Source: CAYRDK01 sp043819345 | GTDB taxonomy: Bacteria > Omnitrophota > Gorgyraeia > Velamenicoccales > Velamenicoccaceae | DNA length: 6,850 bases | Assembly: GCA_043819345.1 (NCBI GenBank) | Contig: JBDREX010000048.1 | Span: forward strand, 1 to 6,850 | Direction of reading: 5' to 3' | Program-made: the position numbers and the translations under genes | The notes under the pieces: generated by a model | Seen by the model: only the letters and a program-made list of their open reading frames with translations | Database searches by the model: none | What the model was told of the DNA's origin: nothing | Shown here: positions 1 through 4,820 of the stretch, one piece after another | Position numbering within the stretch: the stretch's first letter is position 1 | Layout: each line of letters starts with the position of its first letter

Positions 1-216
1 TTTTACAGTTATTTTGATAATTTTATAAAATAAAACAAGGAGAACAAGGCCGTTAAAAAAGGATATCAGGGCTACAACGCTGTCTGTGACATTTTCAGCC
101 GTGAAGATGGTAAGCGCAATAAGTAATGCAGCGATGCCTCCCAAAACGAGATTTATCCATTGTATGATATAAAAGAATTTTAACCATCCGCCAAATTGAT
201 CTAAGGGTTTTGCCAT
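1..216 (-). CDS. Partial small membrane protein, function unknown (5' part only)
   Basis: The reading frame is open from an ATG at 216 down to the left edge, giving 72 codons with the C-terminus outside the window. A strong ribosome binding site (AAGGAGAG, complement of 223-230) sits 6 nt before the ATG, which supports this start. The protein begins MAKPLDQFGGWLKFFYIIQW and has two hydrophobic stretches, about residues 13-38 and 46-66, separated by a short polar loop (TAENVTD). This suggests at least two membrane helices and no cleaved signal peptide. The opening 'FGGWLKFF' loosely recalls small multi-helix DUF2569-type proteins, but that is a weak resemblance and the family is not identified. 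The gene is divergent from uvrB, with about 220 nt between them. Existence of the gene is well supported by its RBS and hydrophobic pattern; its function is unknown. Confidence 0.75.
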   Translation of the reverse strand, partial: MAKPLDQFGGWLKFFYIIQWINLVLGGIAALLIALTIFTAENVTDSVVALISFFNGLVLLVLFYKIIKITVK

Positions 217-377
217 TTTTTTCTCTCCTTAATATTGCCTATAATTAGGTATTTCTTTCTTTATATTATTTCATTCGGATCTGTATATTGTTTCGGGTTG
301 ACGCAAGGCCGGTTTCTACCGTCTCCTTTGATTGATTATCCTATATTTTTCTTTTTAAGGCAATAAAAAATCAGGGC

Positions 378-406
378 TTTAAAAAGTATAGTTTAATGTC
401 TATAAT
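378..406 (+). promoter_or_regulatory. Likely sigma70-type promoter of uvrB
   Basis: A perfect -10 hexamer TATAAT lies at 401-406. A weak -35 match, TTTAAA (4 of 6), lies at 378-383 with a 17-bp spacer. Transcription would begin near 413, leaving a leader of about 25 nt before the ATG at 438. No LexA-type operator (neither CTG-N10-CAG nor GAAC-N4-GTTC) was noticed nearby, so SOS control is not indicated. The -10 is convincing; the -35 assignment is tentative. Confidence 0.5.
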
Positions 407-425
407 ATTGCTTTATTGGTAAAAT

Positions 426-430
426 GAGGG
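426..430 (+). promoter_or_regulatory. Ribosome binding site that decides the uvrB start
   Basis: GAGGG at 426-430 is 7 nt before the ATG at 438 but only 1 nt before the in-frame GTG at 432. Normal Shine-Dalgarno spacing therefore favours ATG 438 (protein MSKFRLV...) over GTG 432, which would add two residues. Confidence 0.65.
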
Positions 431-437
431 CGTGGAT

Positions 438-2456
438 ATGTCAAAATTTAGATTAGTAGCTCCTTTTAAACCTTCCGGGGATCAGGCGCAGGCGATTGAG
501 AAGCTCTCCTTAGGGCTAATAGAGCAAAAGAAAAAAAGGCTCACACTTTTAGGTGTGACGGGCTCAGGCAAGACGTTTACGATGGCCAATGTTATTGCGC
601 GTGTAAATAAGCCTACGCTTGTGATCTCTCATAATAAAACATTGGCGGCACAGCTGTATTTTGAGTTTAAAGAGTTTTTTCCTTCCAATGCCGTTGAGTA
701 TTTTGTTAGCTATTATGATTATTACCAGCCGGAAGCCTATATTCCTTCCACTGATAGTTATATTGAAAAAGATGCTTCCATTAATGAGCGCTTGGACCGT
801 TTAAGGTTGTCTTCTACAACTTCATTATTTTTAAGGCCCGATACGCTGATTGTGGCGTCCGTTTCCTGCATTTACAATTTAGGTTCCCCTGTGGATTACA
901 AAGAGTTTATGGTCTTCTTGAAGAAAGGCCAATTTATTTGCCGTGATGATGTTTTAAAGAGGTTCATTACGATTCAGTATGAGCGCAATGATTTTGATTT
1001 TCGTCGCGGCTGTATTAGAGTGAAGGGTGAGGTGGTAGATATCTTTCCGGCATATTCTGAGCGGGCGGTGAGAATAGAACTGGCTTATGATGAGATTAAG
1101 AAGATTTATGAGTTTGACCCTGTTTCGGGAAAAAAATTGGGTGACATGGATCGAGTCGGGATCTATCCGGCTAAGCATTATATTGTTTCGCAGGAGTCTA
1201 TTGATGGGGCGCTTGCGACCATTGAGCGGGAGATGGAAGGCCGCTTGAAAGAATTGCGTAAAGAGAATAAGCTTTTAGAGGCGCAGCGCTTGGAACAGCG
1301 CACGAAATATGATATGGAAATGCTTAAAGAAGTTGGTTATTGTCATGGTATAGAGAATTATTCGCGAATCCTTTCGTCTCGTCAGCCTGGCTCGAGGCCT
1401 TATTGTTTACTGGACTATTTTTCTGATGATTTTCTGGTTGTTATTGATGAGAGCCATGTGACGATCCCTCAGATTCGCGGAATGTATGAAGGGGATAAGG
1501 CCAGGAAACAAATTCTGGTAGATTTTGGTTTTAGGGTTCCTTCATGTTTGGATAATAGGCCTTTAAAATTTGATGAGTTTGATAAGCTTGTTAGAGAAGT
1601 TGTTTATGTATCGGCGACACCGAGTTCTTATGAATTAAAAAAATCAGGAGGCATTACTGCTGAGCAGGTGATCAGGCCAACAGGGATTCCGGATCCTGAA
1701 ATTATTGTAAAAAAATCAAAAGGACAGGTTGAAGATTTGGAACATCTTGTGCGGGAGCGTGCTAAGCGCAACGAGCGTGTTCTGGTGACAACATTGACCA
1801 AAAAGATGGCTGAGGAGTTGAGCCGTTATCTAGAGGAGCAGGGTTTGCGTGTGCGCTATCTGCATTCGGAAATAAAGACGATTGAGCGTGTTGAGATATT
1901 AACGAAGCTCAGAAAAAAAGATTTTGATTGCCTTGTTGGTGTTAATTTATTACGGGAAGGGCTGGATTTGCCAGAGGTATCATTGGTGGCTATTTTAGAT
2001 GCTGATAAAGAAGGTTTTTTGCGTTCCGGGGTTTCTTTGATTCAGCTTTCGGGAAGAGCTGCGCGTAATATTAACGGCCAGGTTGTGATGTACGCCGATA
2101 CCATAACAGATTCCATGAAGGCCGCTATTAATGAAAGCAATCGTCGGCGCAAAATTCAAATAGCGTATAATAAAAAACATCATATAACCTCTAAAACAAT
2201 TATTAAGGAAATTAAGGAAACTCTAAAAGAGGAAGAGGAGGCAAAAACTTTCTTAGCTGAGTTATCAGGACAGAAAAAAGATGAGTTTGAATTTGATTCT
2301 CTTATCTCCCTTCTTGAGCATGATATGGAGCTTGCCGCGCGCAACCTTAAATTTGAAGAGGCCGCAGGCTTGAGAGATGAAATAAAGAGATTGAAAGCAA
2401 AACACGAAACACGAAACACGAAACACGAAACACGAAACACGAAAAGAACACCCTGA
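438..2456 (+). CDS. uvrB: UvrABC system protein B (excinuclease ABC subunit B, DNA helicase)
   Basis: UvrB is the cytoplasmic damage-verification subunit of nucleotide excision repair. UvrA loads it on DNA; it uses ATP and a beta-hairpin to probe the lesion and then recruits the nuclease UvrC. Numbering from ATG 438 (672 aa, the usual family length), the sequence shows: the N-terminal 'APFKPSGDQAQAI' signature; Walker A GVTGSGKT at about 39-46; the beta-hairpin region with YYDYYQPEAYIP at about 93-104; Walker B DESH at about 337-340; SATP at about 392-395; NLLREGLDLPEVSLVAILDA at about 503-522; motif VI GRAARN at about 539-544; and a C-terminal UVR domain (LKFEEAAGLRDEIKRL) at about 637-652 that would contact UvrB or UvrC. 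The last 17 or so residues (KHETRNT repeated, then KRTP) are encoded by a 7-bp tandem repeat and are not part of the normal family. uvrA and uvrC are not in this window. The start could alternatively be GTG 432. Identity is certain. Confidence 0.98.
   Translation: MSKFRLVAPFKPSGDQAQAIEKLSLGLIEQKKKRLTLLGVTGSGKTFTMANVIARVNKPTLVISHNKTLAAQLYFEFKEFFPSNAVEYFVSYYDYYQPEAYIPSTDSYIEKDASINERLDRLRLSSTTSLFLRPDTLIVASVSCIYNLGSPVDYKEFMVFLKKGQFICRDDVLKRFITIQYERNDFDFRRGCIRVKGEVVDIFPAYSERAVRIELAYDEIKKIYEFDPVSGKKLGDMDRVGIYPAKHYIVSQESIDGALATIEREMEGRLKELRKENKLLEAQRLEQRTKYDMEMLKEVGYCHGIENYSRILSSRQPGSRPYCLLDYFSDDFLVVIDESHVTIPQIRGMYEGDKARKQILVDFGFRVPSCLDNRPLKFDEFDKLVREVVYVSATPSSYELKKSGGITAEQVIRPTGIPDPEIIVKKSKGQVEDLEHLVRERAKRNERVLVTTLTKKMAEELSRYLEEQGLRVRYLHSEIKTIERVEILTKLRKKDFDCLVGVNLLREGLDLPEVSLVAILDADKEGFLRSGVSLIQLSGRAARNINGQVVMYADTITDSMKAAINESNRRRKIQIAYNKKHHITSKTIIKEIKETLKEEEEAKTFLAELSGQKKDEFEFDSLISLLEHDMELAARNLKFEEAAGLRDEIKRLKAKHETRNTKHETRNTKRTP
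2400..2444. repeat. Heptamer tandem repeat (CACGAAA, six copies) forming the 3' end of uvrB
   Basis: Six perfect head-to-tail copies of CACGAAA fill 2403-2444, preceded by AAA that matches the end of a further partial unit. Because 7 is not a multiple of 3, three units make a 7-residue protein period, seen as KHETRNT repeated in UvrB. The array starts immediately after the UVR domain and the uvrB stop follows 10 nt after it. This resembles, in style only, the short tandemly repeated heptamers known from cyanobacteria. Perfect copies suggest recent expansion or slippage. Confidence 0.95.
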
Positions 2457-2533
2457 TAACAAAAAAAGATTTTGATCTTCAGTAAATCATTTCGGAGATT
2501 TGGTTTTAAGCTTTTTGATTTTACATGTGGCAT

Positions 2534-2554
2534 TGCCTGTCTACCGACAGGTAG
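2534..2554. repeat. Small hairpin-forming palindromic element between uvrB and birA
   Basis: CCTGTC at 2536-2541 pairs with GACAGG at 2546-2551 around a 4-nt loop, with partial extension outward (T2534-A2553). An alternative, mutually exclusive hairpin pairs CTACC 2541-2545 with GGTAG 2550-2554. No T-tract follows, so it is not an intrinsic terminator. It looks like a degenerate copy of a dispersed palindromic repeat, but dispersal cannot be shown from one copy. The rest of the 137-nt spacer (2457-2593) shows only weak A/T-rich inverted repeats and no convincing promoter. Confidence 0.5.
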
Positions 2555-2593
2555 ATGTCTGGTGACCTTGTGACTTTTATATGAAATATTATT

Positions 2594-3391
2594 ATGGACG
2601 AAGATTTAACACACATATTTAAAAAGGAACCGGTAAGGCCGGGATTGGGTACTGAGATCATAGGTCAGAAGATTTATTCTTATGATATGGTGACTTCAAC
2701 CAATGACCTTGCCCACTATTTGGCGCGTAATGGAGAGCCGGAAGGTGCCGTTATTTTTGCTAAGGGGCAGACGCAAGGACGGGGGCGCTTAGGCAATTCC
2801 TGGGTTTCTCCTTATGACCAGGGTTTGTATTTCTCATTTGTCTTGCGGCCGCAAATTTCTGCGGCAATGGCTCCGCGTGTGACGTTGATGGTTGCTTTGG
2901 CTGTGGCAGTTGCTTTGCGAGATATTCATATTGAAGGGGTTGCAATTAAGTGGCCGAATGACGTTTTAATTAAAGAAAAAAAAATATGTGGTATCTTGAC
3001 AGAGATGCATCTTGAGGCTGAACGTGTCGATTACTTGGTTATTGGAGTTGGACTGAATGTGAATGCATCTGGCTTGGCATTGCCACAAGGGGCGACTTCT
3101 CTGAAAGAGGAGGCTAATAGAACATTTGACATCGCAGATTTATCGCATATAATTATAAAACGTCTTGATCATTACTATGATTTTTTGAGGAAAGGCAGAT
3201 TTGCTGATATTTTGGCCGAGGTTAAAGGGTTCTCGGCTTTAATTTTGGGCGGGCGTGTTAGAGTTGAATGGCAAGATAAGGCTGTTGAGGGCTATGTTGT
3301 TGATTTTGACGAAGATGGCGCCTTGATTGTCAGAAAAGATAACGGCTTGTCTGAGAGGATTTTGACTGGCCACTTGATTAGGTTGGATTAA
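2594..3391 (+). CDS. birA: Biotin--[acetyl-CoA-carboxylase] ligase, monofunctional (no HTH domain)
   Basis: This enzyme activates biotin with ATP to biotinyl-5'-AMP and transfers it to a lysine of the biotin carboxyl carrier protein, mainly of acetyl-CoA carboxylase. The 265 residues show the catalytic core in order: STND at about 35-38; the biotinoyl-AMP loop GRGRLGNSW at about 62-70; KWPNDVLI at about 119-126 followed by KKICGILTEM; GVGLNVN at about 151-157; and a C-terminal SH3-like domain at about 215-265. The N-terminal winged-helix DNA-binding domain of E. coli-type BirA is absent, so it should not act as the biotin-operon repressor. Residues 12-30 (EPVRPGLGTEIIGQKIYSY) resemble the linker that follows the HTH in two-domain homologues. 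No clear Shine-Dalgarno precedes ATG 2594, and an in-frame TGA at 2582-2584 limits any upstream start. coaX follows after 20 nt, so the two are probably co-transcribed. Identity is firm. Confidence 0.95.
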   Translation: MDEDLTHIFKKEPVRPGLGTEIIGQKIYSYDMVTSTNDLAHYLARNGEPEGAVIFAKGQTQGRGRLGNSWVSPYDQGLYFSFVLRPQISAAMAPRVTLMVALAVAVALRDIHIEGVAIKWPNDVLIKEKKICGILTEMHLEAERVDYLVIGVGLNVNASGLALPQGATSLKEEANRTFDIADLSHIIIKRLDHYYDFLRKGRFADILAEVKGFSALILGGRVRVEWQDKAVEGYVVDFDEDGALIVRKDNGLSERILTGHLIRLD

Positions 3392-3411
3392 TTAGGTATA
3401 ACAGGATAACA

Positions 3412-4185
3412 ATGTTTATTGGCGTAGATATAGGAAACACAAATACCACGTTTGGCATTTTGAAAGATGGCCAAGTCTGTGAAGTCTTTAAGGTTGATAC
3501 GGCTTATCTGAAGTCTCAAAAAAAGATGAGCGCGATCATCAAAAAAAAGATTCCTTCTCATCTTTTAAAGGGCCGGAAATTTCAAAGCGCCTACATTTGT
3601 AGTGTTGTTCCTGCCTTAAATAAAAGCGTTAAGAGTGTATTGAAATCTGTTTTTGGAATGGATGCTTTGCTTGTGGGTAAGGATGTGATTGTTCCTATCA
3701 TTAATAAATATCGCCTTCTTCATCAGGTGGGGCAGGATAGGCTTGTTAATGCTTATGCGGGCTTGAAGCTTTTCGGAGGAGGCCTGGTTATTGTTGATTT
3801 TGGAACGGCTATTACATTTGACGTGTTATCAAAAAAACGTGAATATTTAGGCGGTTTGATTGTCCCAGGTTTTAAATTGATGCAGGAATCTTTGCATCGT
3901 GGTACGGCTTTGTTGCCTCATGTCGCATTGTCCAGGCCGATTGAATTGATAGGTAGAGATACGATTAGCAGTATTCGGGCAGGTCTTGTCTATGGCGTGG
4001 CCTCTTTATGCGATGGTATTATTACGCGGCTTTTGGGAAAAGAGTGTAAAGGGTACGAGGTTGTTGTTACCGGCGGAGATGTTGAATTGATTAAGCCTTT
4101 CACGGCTCTTGTGCCGAAAATAGAAGAGCATCTTATTTTAAAAGGGCTCTTTTTTCTTTATCAAAGCCAGAAGAATACCAGATAA
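3412..4185 (+). CDS. coaX: Type III pantothenate kinase
   Basis: CoaX phosphorylates pantothenate to 4'-phosphopantothenate with ATP, the first committed step of coenzyme A synthesis, in the cytoplasm. It belongs to the ASKHA (acetate and sugar kinase/Hsc70/actin) fold; type III enzymes typically need a monovalent cation and are not feedback-inhibited by CoA. The 257 residues match the family length and show: the first phosphate-binding motif DIGNTNTTFGI at about 6-16; GQDRLVNAYAG at about 107-117, whose Asp is the expected catalytic residue; the second phosphate loop DFGTAITFDV at about 129-138; GGLIVPG at about 147-153 with the following ESLHRGTALLP; and VVVTGGDVELI at about 217-227. AGGA at 3403-3406 lies 5 nt before the ATG. 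The gene sits 20 nt behind birA, a pairing seen in other bacteria, sometimes as a fusion. No good terminator separates it from the groESL promoter. Confidence 0.95.
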   Translation: MFIGVDIGNTNTTFGILKDGQVCEVFKVDTAYLKSQKKMSAIIKKKIPSHLLKGRKFQSAYICSVVPALNKSVKSVLKSVFGMDALLVGKDVIVPIINKYRLLHQVGQDRLVNAYAGLKLFGGGLVIVDFGTAITFDVLSKKREYLGGLIVPGFKLMQESLHRGTALLPHVALSRPIELIGRDTISSIRAGLVYGVASLCDGIITRLLGKECKGYEVVVTGGDVELIKPFTALVPKIEEHLILKGLFFLYQSQKNTR

Positions 4186-4214
4186 AATTTTTTAGCTGTT
4201 TAAGAAAAAAATAC

Positions 4215-4243
4215 TTGACAATTTTTTTTGGATTTTCTATAAT
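4215..4243 (+). promoter_or_regulatory. Consensus sigma70-type promoter of groES-groEL
   Basis: A perfect -35 TTGACA (4215-4220), a 17-bp spacer rich in T, and a perfect -10 TATAAT (4238-4243) form a textbook housekeeping promoter. The last base of the -10 is also the first base of the CIRCE operator. The predicted start near 4250 falls inside CIRCE, giving a leader of about 140 nt. Such a strong basal promoter under a repressor fits HrcA-type negative control, not a dedicated heat-shock sigma factor. Confidence 0.92.
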
Positions 4244-4269
4244 TAGCACTCGTTAGTAAAGAGTGCTAA
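4243..4269. promoter_or_regulatory. CIRCE operator 1 (HrcA binding site), perfect match
   Basis: The inverted repeat TTAGCACTC - N9 - GAGTGCTAA matches the CIRCE consensus at every arm position. It overlaps the -10 and the predicted transcription start, so bound HrcA would block initiation. By family knowledge, HrcA depends on GroE for folding, giving feedback control of chaperonin level. hrcA is not in this window and its presence in the genome is inferred. Confidence 0.96.
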
Positions 4270-4327
4270 GAAAATTTTTATGGTTTTTTTTGATTTTTTG
4301 CAGGGCGCATTTTTTTTTAAGCGATTG

Positions 4328-4354
4328 TTATCACTCTTGCTGCTTGAGTGCTAA
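4328..4354. promoter_or_regulatory. CIRCE operator 2 (HrcA binding site), one mismatch
   Basis: TTATCACTC at 4328-4336, nine bases, then GAGTGCTAA at 4346-4354. Seventeen of the 18 arm positions match CIRCE; the only change is G to T at position 4 of the left arm. It lies in the transcribed leader, centred 85 bp downstream of CIRCE 1 and ending 24 nt before the groES Shine-Dalgarno. No good promoter was found directly before it, so it may act as a second operator (looping or roadblock) or as an mRNA hairpin. Confidence 0.85.
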
Positions 4355-4378
4355 AAATGGAAAAAATCCAAACAAAAA

Positions 4379-4384
4379 GGAGGT
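4379..4384 (+). promoter_or_regulatory. Strong ribosome binding site that decides the groES start
   Basis: GGAGGT within AAGGAGGT lies 5 nt before the ATG at 4390. The longer open frame beginning at GTG 4348 would start inside CIRCE 2 and add 14 non-family residues, so 4390 is the start. Confidence 0.92.
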
Positions 4385-4389
4385 CGTGT

Positions 4390-4683
4390 ATGAATTTTCA
4401 ACCGTTGGGAGATCGGATTATTCTTAAGCCGATGGAAGCTGAATCAAAGACAAGAGGTGGGATTGTTCTGCCAGATACTGTGAAAGAGAAGCCGCAAGAG
4501 GGTAAGATTGTGGCTGTTGGTAAGGGCAAAGTTCTGGAGAACGGCAATGTTCAGAAGCCGGAAGTTAAAGAGGGTGACATAGTTCTTTATGGCAAATATT
4601 CCGGGACAGAAGTTACGACAAAAGATGGTGAAGAGTATTTGATTGTCAGGGAAGATGATATTTTAGCGATTGTGAAAAAGTAA
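4390..4683 (+). CDS. groES: Co-chaperonin GroES (Hsp10)
   Basis: GroES forms the seven-subunit lid that caps the GroEL ring, closing the folding chamber in the cytoplasm. From ATG 4390 the product is 97 aa, exactly the typical size. It begins MNFQPLGDRIILKPMEAE, the family start pattern. The mobile loop that docks on GroEL lies at about 16-33 with GGIVLPDT at its centre. It is followed by GKIVAVGKGK (about 37-46), the roof-loop region, EGDIVLYGKYSGTEV (about 61-75) and the C-terminal strand EEYLIVREDDILAIVKK. It ends in tandem stops TAATAA. It is the first gene of a two-gene operon with groEL, 137 nt upstream of it, driven by a consensus promoter under two CIRCE elements. Identity is certain. 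Confidence 0.98.
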   Translation: MNFQPLGDRIILKPMEAESKTRGGIVLPDTVKEKPQEGKIVAVGKGKVLENGNVQKPEVKEGDIVLYGKYSGTEVTTKDGEEYLIVREDDILAIVKK

Positions 4684-4711
4684 TAAAAAAGCTATCTTGT
4701 TTGGTTGTCGG

Positions 4712-4767
4712 GTGCGCGAGTTAGCCAGTTAGCGGGTTAAACCCGCCAACCCGTTAACTCATTAACA
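4712..4767. repeat. Octamer-periodic inverted repeat between groES and groEL
   Basis: Arms at 4727-4738 and 4748-4759 pair over 12 positions (11 Watson-Crick, one G-T) around a 9-nt loop, forming a strong RNA hairpin. Inside it GCGGG 4732-4736 can instead pair with CCCGC 4742-4746. The element also has an 8-bp period: on the + strand, octamers beginning GTTA start at 4720, 4728 and 4736; on the - strand, octamers beginning GTT read from 4766, 4758, 4750 and 4742. No T-run follows, so it is not a standard terminator. It could act on mRNA stability or GroES:GroEL ratio, or be a passive repeat. Confidence 0.8.
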
Positions 4768-4805
4768 CAGACAAAGATAAATGCTCAAAAGAAGTATTTA
4801 TTATT

Positions 4806-4813
4806 AAGGAGGA
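4806..4813 (+). promoter_or_regulatory. Ribosome binding site of groEL
   Basis: AAGGAGGA lies 7 nt before the ATG at 4821 and is nearly the full anti-Shine-Dalgarno complement, as expected for a highly translated gene. No promoter was noticed in 4684-4805, so groEL most likely relies on transcription from upstream of groES. Confidence 0.85.
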
Positions 4814-4820
4814 AAAGAAT

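Noticed and set aside
217..437. LexA/SOS box upstream of uvrB
   Set aside because: No CTG-N10-CAG or GAAC-N4-GTTC type palindrome was found in the spacer.
424..456. Ten-codon upstream ORF overlapping the uvrB start
   Set aside because: It has no ribosome binding site of its own and codes nothing recognisable; chance overlap is the simplest view.
2400..2444. CRISPR array
   Set aside because: The 7-bp units are contiguous with no spacers; it is a simple tandem repeat.
2180..2533. Minus-strand open frames across the end of uvrB, including one with FRVSCFVF repeats
   Set aside because: They are the reverse reading of the heptamer array and of uvrB coding sequence, with no ribosome binding site or family features.
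4122..4160. Hairpin AAGAGC/GCTCTT followed by a T-run in the end of coaX, as a terminator
   Set aside because: The stem is only 6 bp with a 16-nt loop and lies in coding sequence with conserved residues; too weak to call.
4298..4331. A second promoter directly before CIRCE 2
   Set aside because: The best hexamers (TTGCAG at 4298 and TGTTAT at 4326) each match only 4 of 6 and are 22 bp apart.
4348..4389. Longer groES frame starting at GTG 4348
   Set aside because: It starts within CIRCE 2, has no ribosome binding site at the right distance and adds 14 residues absent from GroES; ATG 4390 has an ideal Shine-Dalgarno.
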